Positions 7,957 through 15,998 of a stretch of 64,000 nt of DNA are shown here, piece after piece (within the stretch, counting starts at the first letter, position 1; every line of letters begins with the position of its first letter). Location of the stretch: positions 22,622 to 86,621 of the forward strand of contig NZ_NHTN01000017.1 in NCBI RefSeq assembly GCF_002167005.1, written 5' to 3'. The notes beneath the pieces are model-generated. The model was not told the DNA's origin and did no database searches. It saw only the letters and a list, made by a program, of their open reading frames with translations. The translations under genes and the position numbers were made by a program. This DNA comes from Indiicoccus explosivorum (GTDB lineage Bacteria; Bacillota; Bacilli; Bacillales_A; Planococcaceae).

Positions 7957-8889
7957 ATGTCCAATGCAGTCATCAAACTGCCTCCAGGCCGGCTCAGCGC
8001 AATAAAAGACGCGTACCGGTCGAACGAAGTTCCGCCGAAAGCGCCGTCCGTCACCTTCACCGCCAAACTTCCAGATGTGACCGTCACCGCGTACAACTCA
8101 GGGAAAGTGCTGTTCCAGGGAGCCGGCGCGGCAAGGGAAGCCGCGCGATGGGGTGAGACACAGCCGGCAAAGACGGCATCCGGCGCAAAAGGCGACGCAC
8201 TGCCGGAAGGGTTCGCCGCCCGCTCCGTCCTCGGTTCGGATGAGACCGGCACCGGCGATTTTTTCGGACCGATCACCGTTGCCGCCTGCTACGTGCCGTC
8301 GGATAAAATCGCGCTCGCCGAAGAACTCGGCGCGAAAGATTCCAAGCAGCTGACCGATGCCGCCATGCGGACGATCGCACCGGATCTGAAAGCGGCGTTC
8401 GCCCACAGCGTGCTGACCTTGCCTACCGAGAAATACAATGACGTGCAGGCAAAAGGCTGGTCGCAAGGGAAGATCAAGGCTCTCCTCCACAACCAGGCGC
8501 TCCGCCACACATTGCGGAAACTCGGAGATGAGCGGCCGGATGCCATCCTGATCGACCAGTTCGCCGAACGCGGCGTCTATTACCGCCACCTGAAAGACGA
8601 AGCGGACATCGTACGTGACGGCGTCCTGTTCTCGACTAAAGCGGAAGGCCTGCACGTGTCGGTTGCCTGCGCTTCGATCATCGCCCGCGTCGCATTTCTG
8701 GAAGCGATGGATGAACTGTCCGCCAAAGCAGGAGTGGCGCTTCCGAAAGGCGCCGGCAGCGGCGTCGATGAAGCGGCGGCAAAGATTTTATTGAAAAAAG
8801 GGCCGGAGTTTTTGAAATCCATCACGAAAGCCCATTTTGCGAACACGAAAAAAGCGGAAGTACTGGCAAAACGGAAGATCAAGGAATAA
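7957..8889 (+). CDS. rnhC: Ribonuclease HIII
   Basis: 310 residues, the RNase HIII length (B. subtilis 313). It cleaves the RNA strand of RNA-DNA hybrids. The N-terminal TBP-like substrate-binding domain covers about 1-85; the catalytic DEDE core begins with GSDETGTGDFFGP at about 92 and includes ILIDQF near 197. The glycine-rich GSDETGTGDFFG rather than the HII-type start marks it as HIII. The frame is open further upstream, but AAGGAGGA 6 bases before the ATG at 7957 fixes the start. It is one of only five plus-strand genes here. Confidence 0.95.
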   Translation: MSNAVIKLPPGRLSAIKDAYRSNEVPPKAPSVTFTAKLPDVTVTAYNSGKVLFQGAGAAREAARWGETQPAKTASGAKGDALPEGFAARSVLGSDETGTGDFFGPITVAACYVPSDKIALAEELGAKDSKQLTDAAMRTIAPDLKAAFAHSVLTLPTEKYNDVQAKGWSQGKIKALLHNQALRHTLRKLGDERPDAILIDQFAERGVYYRHLKDEADIVRDGVLFSTKAEGLHVSVACASIIARVAFLEAMDELSAKAGVALPKGAGSGVDEAAAKILLKKGPEFLKSITKAHFANTKKAEVLAKRKIKE

Positions 8890-8927
8890 TTTTCTTATGT
8901 AAAGTAATTTCGCGGGTGATTTGGCGT

Positions 8928-8990
8928 TACTAGTGAATCGGCGGCGGATACTCGCGAAACTGAGAACAATACTTGTGAATCGGCAGCAGC
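8928..8990 (+). repeat. Three 21-bp imperfect direct repeats
   Basis: Three units beginning TACTAGTGAATCGGCGGCGG, TACTCGCGAAACTGAGAACA and TACTTGTGAATCGGCAGCAG start at 8928, 8949 and 8970, an exact 21-base period. They lie between the rnhC stop and its terminator. They do not code for anything obvious. Confidence 0.55.
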
Positions 8991-9008
8991 AGCCGGTTTC
9001 CAGCTAAG

Positions 9009-9043
9009 AAAGGCGGCCCCGCACCATCCGGGAGCCGCCTTTT
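9009..9043 (+). terminator. Terminator after rnhC
   Basis: AAGGCGGC..CC and GG..GCCGCCTT pair around an 11-base loop, followed by TTTT on the plus strand. It is the first terminator-like structure after rnhC. Confidence 0.65.
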
Positions 9044-9070
9044 CCAACCCGCACTTCCGCAGCAGGCCAT

Positions 9071-9104
9071 AAAGAAACTCCGCCGGTCTGTAACCGGCGG
9101 AGCT
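9071..9104 (-). terminator. Terminator after the TerC gene
   Basis: CTCCGCCGGT and ACCGGCGGAG form a perfect 10-bp stem with a 5-base loop, and the minus strand continues TTTCTTT. It lies just downstream of the terC-family stop codon at 9115. Confidence 0.8.
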
Positions 9105-9114
9105 GAAAAGGCGT

Positions 9115-9888
9115 TTATTCTTCTAAGTTCTGCGCTTTTTTGTTGGCGGGCGCGAACCAGCCGGCCAGTGCAATCGCTACGAGGACGCCATAGAAAACCA
9201 ATGTCCACCCCGTGCTGTGCGGGAAGTCATGCGGCAGGATGCCGATGTCGTCATGCGAAAGCGTGATGACCGCAAGCTTGACCCCGACCCATGCGACGAT
9301 GGCGTATGCCGTCGTTTCGAGCGCCGGCCGCTGGTCGAGCAGTTTGACGAACCATGTCGCCGCGTATTTGATCAGAATCAACCCGGCGATGCCGCCGAGA
9401 ACGACGACGGCGAACTTCCCGCCGTCCATACCGCCGAAGTCCCCGAGCGGAGAATCCGGCAGGCCGAGCGCCAACGCGACAGCCGCCAAAATCGAATCGA
9501 TTGCAAACGCGAGGTCGGCGAGGGCTATTTTTCCGACGGTCGGCCAGAAGCCTTTGCCTTTCGCTTCCTCTTCAATCTCCTCATCGATATTTTCGCTTTC
9601 CTTACCGAAGCGCGCCTGGATGACATGCTTCAAACCCAAGTACAGCAAATACGCCGCACCGATCGCCTGGACCTGCCAAACGTTCGCGATGAACGAAATC
9701 GCGAACAGGGCCGCGAATCGGAAAACGAACGCCAGAATGATTCCGTAATTGATCGCTCTTTTCTTCTGGTCCTCCGGCAAGTGCTTGGCGATCACCGCCA
9801 GCACTAAGGCATTGTCGGCCGACAGCAGGCCTTCCAGCCCGATGAGGACCAACAGTGTCCAGCCGTATTCCAGCCAAATCCCTTCCAT
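9115..9888 (-). CDS. TerC family integral membrane protein, probable manganese exporter
   Basis: 257 residues with about seven membrane helices and the acidic family motifs LEGLLSADNALVLA (about 18-31) and LADLAFAIDSILAA, whose in-membrane Asp residues bind metal. TerC proteins of Bacillus (YkoY, YceF) are reported to move Mn2+ out to the cell surface. The upstream leader carries a yybP-ykoY type Mn2+ riboswitch, which strongly supports a YkoY-like role: expression rises when cytoplasmic Mn2+ is high. It stands alone between two terminators. Substrate is inferred from family and riboswitch. Confidence 0.85.
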   Translation of the reverse strand: MEGIWLEYGWTLLVLIGLEGLLSADNALVLAVIAKHLPEDQKKRAINYGIILAFVFRFAALFAISFIANVWQVQAIGAAYLLYLGLKHVIQARFGKESENIDEEIEEEAKGKGFWPTVGKIALADLAFAIDSILAAVALALGLPDSPLGDFGGMDGGKFAVVVLGGIAGLILIKYAATWFVKLLDQRPALETTAYAIVAWVGVKLAVITLSHDDIGILPHDFPHSTGWTLVFYGVLVAIALAGWFAPANKKAQNLEE

Positions 9889-9945
9889 ACTATCCTTCTC
9901 CCTTCCCGATTATGATCGATGCCATCCAAACCGGTAAAAGGCACT

Positions 9946-10062
9946 AAAAAAGAGACCTTTACCAGCGAATGGTAAAGGTCTCACTAACAACATACGTTGC
10001 CAGCCAAGCCGGGGACGGATCCCGTAATGACGACTTGACTGTCCAGTTACTCCCCTTTAATC
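9946..10062 (-). promoter_or_regulatory. yybP-ykoY manganese riboswitch with terminator
   Basis: On the minus strand the leader starts near AAAGGGGAGTAAC (10049-10061), continues through a CCCGGC..GGCTGGCAACG segment, and ends in a long terminator hairpin GAGACCTTTACC / GGTAAAGGTCTC followed by six T (9946-9983). The first box, the conserved ..GGCAAC.. segment and this terminator are characteristic of the yybP-ykoY class, which turns genes on with Mn2+. It lies 60 bases before a TerC gene, the usual target. Confidence 0.88.
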
Positions 10063-10072
10063 ATGTGGTCCA

Positions 10073-10078
10073 TTATAC
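10073..10078 (-). promoter_or_regulatory. -10 box for the riboswitch transcript
   Basis: A perfect TATAAT on the minus strand lies just upstream of the riboswitch aptamer, placing the transcript start near 10066. The -35 element is weak (TTCCAT-like at 17 bases spacing). Confidence 0.55.
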
Positions 10079-10173
10079 GACAATTGTCCCGATTATGGAA
10101 GCGGCAGGCATGGCAAACGCTGAAATAGTATCCGGACACAACCCAGGGCGGGTGATTCCGCCGCCTTGTGTCA

Positions 10174-12573
10174 TCAGCTGCGCTGTTCAGCGCCAGCTGC
10201 GGCAAGCGCGCTGAGCACGCGGTCGTGCGCTTCCGTCACTTCTTCGTCGGTCAGCGTTTTTTCCGGATCGAAATACACGAGTGAGAATGCCACGGATTTC
10301 TTGCCCGGTTCCATGTTCTTCCCTTCGTACACGTCGAACACGCGCACATCTTTCAGCAGCCGGCCGCCGGCTCCGCGGATGACCGCTTCGATTGCGGCCG
10401 CTTCGGTCGCCTGGTCCAGCACAAGTGCGATATCCCGCGAAATCGACGGGAAGCGGGGCACCGGCGTGTAAAGCAGCGGTGCCGCTTCTTCAGCCAGCAG
10501 CGCCTGGAGATTCAATTCGAGCACGTACGTCTCCTTCAAGTCGCGCGCTTTCTGTTCAGCCGGATGGACCTGGCCGATGATGCCGATCCGCTCGCCGTCC
10601 TTCAAAACGAACGCGGTGCGCCCCGGGTGCAATCCGTCAAGCTCCCCTTTTTCGAATCCGAGGACGAGACCAAGTTTATCCGCCAGTCCTTCGATGATGC
10701 CTTTCAGCACGTAGAAATCGACCGCTTTCTTCTCGCCCTGCCAGCTGTGATCGACCCAGAGGCCCGTTACAGCGGCAGCAAGGTGCTCCTGCTCGTCCGG
10801 CAATTCGCCCGCCGACTCGAGGAATACCGAGCCCACCTCATACAAGGCGACGGAATCGTTCTGCCGCGCCGTGTTATGCGTCAGCGCTTCCAGCAGATGC
10901 GGGATGAGGCTTTGGCGTAGGACACTCCGCTCTTCGCTCATCGGCATGAGCAGTTTCGTCGTTTCCGTCGGCTGAAGTGCGAACTGACGGGCGGCTTTGT
11001 CCGACGTCAGGGCGTAAGTCACCGCCTGCAGCAGTCCGGCACTTTCCATGAAGCGGCGGGTGAGTCTCCGCTTTTCCTGGTAAGGCGTCAGGCCGCCCGG
11101 CACCGATTCGCCGACCGGCAGTGTCGCCGGAATTTCATCGTAGCCGTACAGGCGGGCGATTTCCTCCACGACATCCTCTTCGATCCGGATGTCCTGCCGG
11201 CGCGTCGGCACCTGAATGATCAACTGGTTGTTGGCCGCTTCCGTTTCGAACTTGAGCCGTTTCAGGATGGCGATCATTTCCTCGAACGGAATTTTCATGC
11301 CAAGCCGTTCGTTAATGAAATCGGGTGACACGGTGACAGTCCGTTCGCTCCGGTCAAGCGAATCGGCAATGAGGGAGCCTTCCAGCACGTCGCCGCCGGC
11401 CAGTTCGGCAAGCAGCTGTGCGGCCCGTTCCGCTGCCGGTTCCACCCGGTTCGGATCGATCCCTTTTTCGAACCGGGAGCTCGCATCGCTCCGCAGGCCG
11501 TGATCCTTCGATGACTGGCGCACCGAAGCAGGCGCGAAATATGCGGACTCGATGACGACCGTCGAAGTTTTATCGCTCACTTCCGAATTGGCGCCGCCCA
11601 TGACACCGGCGAGGGCGACCGGCTCCTCCCCATTCGTAATGACGAGGTGATGCGGTTCCAGTTTGCGCTCCTGGTCATCGAGCGTCGTGATTTTTTCCCC
11701 GTCCTTCGCGCGGCGCACGACGATTTCGCCCGTCTTCAAGTCGTCATAGTCGAACGCGTGAAGCGGCTGTCCGTATTCCAATAAAACAAAGTTCGTCACA
11801 TCGACGACGTTGTTGAGCGGGCGGACGCCCGCGGCCATGAGCCGCTGCTGCAGCCATACCGGCGATTCTGCCACTTTCACGTTCTTCACGACTTTCGCCA
11901 CGTACAGCGGGTTGTCATCCGGCGCATCCACGCGGAGCTTCAGCAAGGATTCCGCTTTTTCAGCAGCAGTTTCATAATTTATTGCCGGCAGCTTGACGTC
12001 TTCCGACAAAATCGCCGCGACTTCATACGCGACGCCGAGCATGCTCATCGCATCCGCCCGGTTCGGCGTGAGGCCGAGTTCGAGCACATGGTCGTTGAGG
12101 TGCAGGTAATCAAGCGCATCGGTGCCGGTCGGCGCATCCTCCGGCAGCACATAAATGCCGTCGGCGTACGCTTTCGGGACCACTTTCCCTTCGATGCCCA
12201 GTTCCTGGAGCGAGCAGATCATGCCGTTCGACACTTCGCCGCGCAGTTTGGCTTTTTTGATCTTCATGCCGCCCGGAAGACGGGCGCCGGGCAGGGCCAC
12301 GACGACTTTCTGGCCTTGCGCGATGTTCGGCGCGCCGCAGATGATCTGCAGCGTTTCATCGCCGACGTTCACTTGGCACAGTGACAATTTATCCGCTTCC
12401 GGATGCTTGCCGCATTCCTCGACGTAGCCGACGACGAGTTTTTTCAAGTCTTCCGACCGGTCGATGACGGCATCCACTTCAATCCCCGCGCGCGTCACTT
12501 TTTCCGCGAGTTCACCCGCGGTTTCATTTTGCGTATTCACATAGTCTTTCAGCCAATCTATCGATACTAACAT
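10174..12573 (-). CDS. pheT: Phenylalanyl-tRNA synthetase beta subunit
   Basis: 799 residues, the normal PheT size (about 800). It pairs with PheS as an alpha2-beta2 enzyme charging tRNA-Phe. Domains in order: EMAP/OB tRNA-binding domain (about 40-150, with VGYVEECGKHPEADKLSLCQ), B3/B4 editing region (about 210-390), B5 domain (about 405-480), catalytic-like core, and C-terminal ferredoxin-fold anticodon-binding domain (about 705-797, FPSISRDIALVLD). ATG at 12573 is 12 bases after the pheS stop. The end is followed by a hairpin at 10135-10171 without a T run. Confidence 0.97.
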   Translation of the reverse strand: MLVSIDWLKDYVNTQNETAGELAEKVTRAGIEVDAVIDRSEDLKKLVVGYVEECGKHPEADKLSLCQVNVGDETLQIICGAPNIAQGQKVVVALPGARLPGGMKIKKAKLRGEVSNGMICSLQELGIEGKVVPKAYADGIYVLPEDAPTGTDALDYLHLNDHVLELGLTPNRADAMSMLGVAYEVAAILSEDVKLPAINYETAAEKAESLLKLRVDAPDDNPLYVAKVVKNVKVAESPVWLQQRLMAAGVRPLNNVVDVTNFVLLEYGQPLHAFDYDDLKTGEIVVRRAKDGEKITTLDDQERKLEPHHLVITNGEEPVALAGVMGGANSEVSDKTSTVVIESAYFAPASVRQSSKDHGLRSDASSRFEKGIDPNRVEPAAERAAQLLAELAGGDVLEGSLIADSLDRSERTVTVSPDFINERLGMKIPFEEMIAILKRLKFETEAANNQLIIQVPTRRQDIRIEEDVVEEIARLYGYDEIPATLPVGESVPGGLTPYQEKRRLTRRFMESAGLLQAVTYALTSDKAARQFALQPTETTKLLMPMSEERSVLRQSLIPHLLEALTHNTARQNDSVALYEVGSVFLESAGELPDEQEHLAAAVTGLWVDHSWQGEKKAVDFYVLKGIIEGLADKLGLVLGFEKGELDGLHPGRTAFVLKDGERIGIIGQVHPAEQKARDLKETYVLELNLQALLAEEAAPLLYTPVPRFPSISRDIALVLDQATEAAAIEAVIRGAGGRLLKDVRVFDVYEGKNMEPGKKSVAFSLVYFDPEKTLTDEEVTEAHDRVLSALAAAGAEQRS

Positions 12574-12585
12574 GCCTCTGCCTCC

Positions 12586-13623
12586 TTACACTTCTGTCCG
12601 TTGGAATTGGGATAGGAACCGCGTATCGTTCGTGTAGAACTGCCGGATATCGTCGACGCCGTACTTCAGCATCGCGATCCGCTCCGGCCCCATGCCGAAT
12701 GCGAAACCGGTCATTTTCTTCGGATCGTAGCCCGCCATTTCGAGCACGTTCGGATGCACCATCCCGGCACCGAGGATCTCGATCCAACCGGTCCCCTTGC
12801 ACACGTTACAGCCGGTGCCGCCGCACTTGAAGCACGAAATGTCCATTTCGACGGACGGTTCCGTGAACGGGAAGAAGCTCGGACGGAGCCGGATCTCCCG
12901 CTCGTCCCCGAACATTTTTTTCGCGAAGACAGTAAGCGTGCCTTTCAGGTCGCTCATGCGGATGCCTTCGCCGACGACGAGCCCTTCGATCTGCATGAAC
13001 TGGTGCGAATGCGTGGCATCGTCGTTATCCCGCCGGTACACTTTCCCCGGGCAGATGATGCGGATGGGCTCGCCTTCTTTTTGCTCCATCGTCCGTGCCT
13101 GGACCGGCGATGTATGCGTGCGCAGCAGAATGTCTTCGGTAATATAGAAGGAATCCTGCATGTCGCGCGCCGGATGGCCTTTCGGCAAGTTCAGCGCTTC
13201 AAAGTTGTAATAGTCCTTCTCGACTTCCGGCCCTTCCGCGATTTCATAGCCCATCGAGATGAACAAGTCCTCGATTTCCTCGATGATGCGCGTCAGCGGA
13301 TGCGCATTGCCGAGATTCACCGGACGCCCCGGCAGCGTGACGTCGATCGACTCCGCTTCGAGCTGCTTCGTGATCGCTTCCGCTTCAAGCACTTCCTTGC
13401 GCGCTTCCAGTGTTTCGGTCACTTCCTGGCGCATTTCGTTGACGAGCGCCCCCATTTTCGGACGCTCCTCGGCCGGGAGTTTCCCCATCCCTTTCAACAA
13501 GTCCGTGATCGGCCCTTTCTTCCCGAGATACGCCACGCGCACATCGTTCAGTTCTTTGCTGTCCGACGCTTCGGCAATCTTGCCGAGCACGTCTTCTTTC
13601 AGCTTTTTCAGCTCTGCTTCCAT
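12586..13623 (-). CDS. pheS: Phenylalanyl-tRNA synthetase alpha subunit
   Basis: 345 residues, typical of PheS (B. subtilis 344). The N-terminal coiled coil (about 1-85) contacts tRNA. Class II motifs are visible: motif 2 region TSPVQARTM, the [21 protein letters not shown] segment and motif 3 [15 protein letters not shown] [21 protein letters not shown] cysteine cluster near 270-283 is present as in many bacterial PheS. The ATG at 13623 has AGGAGG nearby. Expression should be controlled by the T-box leader directly upstream. Confidence 0.97.
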   Translation of the reverse strand: MEAELKKLKEDVLGKIAEASDSKELNDVRVAYLGKKGPITDLLKGMGKLPAEERPKMGALVNEMRQEVTETLEARKEVLEAEAITKQLEAESIDVTLPGRPVNLGNAHPLTRIIEEIEDLFISMGYEIAEGPEVEKDYYNFEALNLPKGHPARDMQDSFYITEDILLRTHTSPVQARTMEQKEGEPIRIICPGKVYRRDNDDATHSHQFMQIEGLVVGEGIRMSDLKGTLTVFAKKMFGDEREIRLRPSFFPFTEPSVEMDISCFKCGGTGCNVCKGTGWIEILGAGMVHPNVLEMAGYDPKKMTGFAFGMGPERIAMLKYGVDDIRQFYTNDTRFLSQFQRTEV

Positions 13624-13649
13624 GTGTGTGTTCCTCCTTTATTTGGCAA

Positions 13650-13910
13650 TAAAAAAAGCCACTTCCCTGAATAAGGGACGAGGCTTTCATTCGCGGTACC
13701 ACCCTAGTTACTGCATGTTCCATGCAATCACTCAATTTCGTTAACGGCTCTTCACCGGCCCATCTTTACGGCTTCCGCCGGTCCCGAGGGCAGTTCGCGG
13801 GGTGAACTTCAGCCGGTCACCGCGTATCCGCACTTCCAGTCAAGGTGCGGGCTCCCTGTTCGCGGCGGGAACGGCTTACTCTTCCCGGTCATCACTTTTG
13901 AATTATTTCC
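13650..13910 (-). promoter_or_regulatory. Phenylalanine T-box leader with terminator
   Basis: The T-box sequence AGGGTGGTACCGCG lies at 13692-13705 (minus strand), followed at 13650-13690 by the terminator GCCTCGTCCC..GGGAAGTGGC with seven T. The T-box can pair to form the competing antiterminator. About 200 bases of structured leader precede it; a TTC in the GAAGTTCACC segment is the likely Phe specifier (not verified by folding). Uncharged tRNA-Phe would permit read-through into pheST. Confidence 0.92.
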
Positions 13911-13916
13911 TATTTT

Positions 13917-13945
13917 ATTATAATGCGGATTTCACTTTTTCGCAA
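13917..13945 (-). promoter_or_regulatory. Promoter of the pheST T-box transcript
   Basis: Minus strand -35 TTGCGA (13940-13945), 17-base spacer, -10 TATAAT (13917-13922). The -35 and part of the spacer lie inside the 3' end of the upstream SpoU methylase gene. Confidence 0.7.
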
Positions 13946-14699
13946 CGAGGCCGTACAGCAAAATGCCGGTCGCGATCGCGACGTTCAGCGATTCCGCTTT
14001 CCCGTATACCGGGACGAGCAGGTTTTCATCGGTCTGTGCGAGCAGCTCTTTGTCGACGCCGCTTCCTTCATTGCCGACGACGAGCGCGAATTCGTCCGCC
14101 GGCTGCGCTTCGTAGAACGGCGTCGCGTCCTGGAGCGCCGAGCCGTAAACCGGAATATTCTGCGCCTGCGCGCGGCCGATCCAGTCGTGGAGGTCGCCTT
14201 TGACGACCGGCAGGTGGAAATGCGAGCCTTGCGCCGAGCGGACGGTCTTCGGATTGAACGCGTCCGCGCACCCTTTGCCGAGGACGACCGCGTCGATTCC
14301 CGCTGCCGCCGCCGTGCGGATCATCGTGCCGATATTGCCGGGATCCTGGACCGCGTCGATCAGGAGAAGCTTCCGCCACGCCTTCTCCTCTTCCTCTGTG
14401 TGCGCCGGCTGCTTCACGTGCGCGAAAATTCCCTGCGGGTGATCCGTCTCGGCGATCTCCTTCGCAACCTGTGCGGACACCTCATAAACGGCGAGGTCTT
14501 CCGTATCCCAGCCATCCGGGATATCGACGCCGTCACGGACGATGAGGCCTTTCACGAGATGCTTTTCTTTCAGTGCTTCCTCTGTCAGATGGAAGCCTTC
14601 TACGAGAAATTCATTGAACTTATCGCGCTCTTTGCGCGTCGTCACCAGCTTTTTCCAATGCTTGACGAGTGAATTTTGTGGTGATTCGATCCGTTTCAA
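13932..14699 (-). CDS. ysgA: SpoU/TrmH family RNA 2'-O-methyltransferase (YsgA-like)
   Basis: 255 residues. An N-terminal L30e-like substrate-binding domain (VEGFHLTEEALK at about 33) is followed by the SPOUT catalytic domain with DAVQDPGNIGTMIRTA (motif 1), NEGSGVD (motif 2) and ESLNVAIATGILLY (motif 3), all intact. The family methylates ribose in rRNA or tRNA using S-adenosylmethionine; the target of YsgA homologues is not settled in my knowledge. It sits just upstream of pheST, as in B. subtilis, but B. subtilis sspI is missing next to it. Confidence 0.9.
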   Translation of the reverse strand: MKRIESPQNSLVKHWKKLVTTRKERDKFNEFLVEGFHLTEEALKEKHLVKGLIVRDGVDIPDGWDTEDLAVYEVSAQVAKEIAETDHPQGIFAHVKQPAHTEEEEKAWRKLLLIDAVQDPGNIGTMIRTAAAAGIDAVVLGKGCADAFNPKTVRSAQGSHFHLPVVKGDLHDWIGRAQAQNIPVYGSALQDATPFYEAQPADEFALVVGNEGSGVDKELLAQTDENLLVPVYGKAESLNVAIATGILLYGLVAKK

Positions 14700-14770
14700 G
14701 TATGCGTCACGCCTTTCTGGTCATTTTGTAAGTATATCATACCAGCAGTCGGGTTTGAGCTTCTGCTTCG

Positions 14771-14950
14771 TTAATTATATCCGCGTTATTTGCGGTTTAT
14801 CCGCGCTATTTTCGGTTTATCCGCTTTAATTCGAATATATCCGCGTTATTTTGAATATATCCGCTTTAATTCGAATATATCCGCGTTATTTTGAATATAT
14901 CCGCGTTATTTTTATTATATCCGCGATAACTTCCTTTAACCGCGTTATTT
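14771..14950. repeat. 20-bp tandem repeat tract (about nine units)
   Basis: The box CCGCG (or CCGCT) occurs at 14781, 14801, 14821, 14841, 14861, 14881, 14901 and 14921, an exact 20-base period, and again at 14940. The consensus unit is about CCGCGTTATTTTGAATATAT. The last unit overlaps the stop codon of the NERD gene (14945-14947). The tract fills the gap between that gene and the SpoU methylase start, with no spacers or other coding potential. Confidence 0.9.
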
Positions 14951-15871
14951 GGGTTGTTTCCGGTAGAATCTTCCTTTCTGCTCTCCGTATGCAGAGAGAT
15001 CTGCTTTCCGCAGCATTCGTGTCACGACATCCTGCGACTCTATCCCAAAATACTCCCGTATTCCCCGGTTCGTCAGCTCCTCCCCGACGACCGCAAAGTA
15101 CTCGTCGATGAGCCGGGCACCGATGTCCCGCTCCCGTGCACCGCACGATCCGCACACCCAGCTGCGCTCGACGAGCCGAACGCTCGGCAGCCGGCATTCC
15201 GCACAAAAAATCCCTTTCTTCAAATCGTCCATTGAAATAAAATACTTCTCACATACCGGCTTCCGCCGATAAGGAACCAACTGTTGGGGGATGCGGCGAG
15301 CCGCTTCACGGAACGGCGCATCGCAAACAGGAGGATACTTCTTCAAAATCTCAATCAGCCGCCCTGGCATCTGATACAGCTTGCACATCCTCGCCAGCGT
15401 CGGCTTCGTCATGAACTCACATTGTTTCGCCGTAAAGACGACGAGTCCCTCCACCGGCAACGCAATCCTATTCCGACGGAACCACTGCTCCAAAAAATAG
15501 CGGTTTTTATTCAGCTGAACCGCCGGATGCTCGAATACGTGGCGGCCGCCTGCATTCTTCCGGTAAAACTCCCCCGTCGCCTCATCGAAATACAGCTCGT
15601 CACTGATGTTCTTCGACTCGATGATGACCGCACAGCGTCCCGTCAGCAAAAGCCCGTCGAACTGGACACGCCAGTCGCCGATCGCCAGGCCGACATCCCA
15701 AAACACTTCAAAATCTTCCGGAATAAAAAACTCCTTGAACTTCGATTCGATCCGGCTTTCTCCCCGTACACCCGCTTCCCGGTTATGCCGTTCCGACTCC
15801 ACGTATGCCCGCTGCGGGTGACTGCCGTCCAGCCGTTCCAATAAAAGCCGCAATGCCTCCGCTTCTGACAA
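14945..15871 (-). CDS. NERD-domain (nuclease-related) protein with C-terminal zinc ribbon
   Basis: About 308 residues. The NERD domain covers roughly 30-150 with AGVRGESRIESKF, QFDGLLLTGRCAVIIESKN (the D...ExK core of the PD-(D/E)xK nuclease fold) and a later Gln-rich stretch AVQLNKNR. A zinc-ribbon-like CxxC pair (CAEC and CGSC) follows at about 225-250, then a helical C-terminus (GIREYFGIESQDVVTRML) that resembles a winged helix. Role unknown: NERD proteins are thought to act on DNA. An ATG at 15877 is too close to its GGGGAG box, so the TTG at 15871 is the likelier start. It stands alone and is not part of the B. subtilis gene order, suggesting an accessory gene. Confidence 0.8.
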   Translation of the reverse strand: MSEAEALRLLLERLDGSHPQRAYVESERHNREAGVRGESRIESKFKEFFIPEDFEVFWDVGLAIGDWRVQFDGLLLTGRCAVIIESKNISDELYFDEATGEFYRKNAGGRHVFEHPAVQLNKNRYFLEQWFRRNRIALPVEGLVVFTAKQCEFMTKPTLARMCKLYQMPGRLIEILKKYPPVCDAPFREAARRIPQQLVPYRRKPVCEKYFISMDDLKKGIFCAECRLPSVRLVERSWVCGSCGARERDIGARLIDEYFAVVGEELTNRGIREYFGIESQDVVTRMLRKADLSAYGEQKGRFYRKQPK

Positions 15872-15962
15872 CGCCATCTCCCCTTTTTGTCATCAGCATA
15901 GCAATTCACGTGAAAGCCTGTCGCCCACTTTTCCGGCGGTTTTAGCAAGTTTCACCCACAAC

Positions 15963-15992
15963 AAAGCCCCTCACCACATCGGCAAGGGGTTC
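15963..15992 (-). terminator. Probable terminator after ysdC
   Basis: A short stem AACCCCT / AGGGGCTT with inner pairing, followed by TTGTTGT on the minus strand, lies just beyond the ysdC stop. It is weak. Confidence 0.45.
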
Positions 15993-15998
15993 CATTTT

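Noticed and set aside
10135..10171. Hairpin GACACAA..TTGTGTC after pheT as an intrinsic terminator
   Set aside because: The stem is good but no T run follows in the direction of transcription; it may only stabilise the 3' end.
14771..14950. Possible CRISPR array
   Set aside because: The repeats are directly adjacent with a 20-base period and no unique spacers; no cas genes are present.
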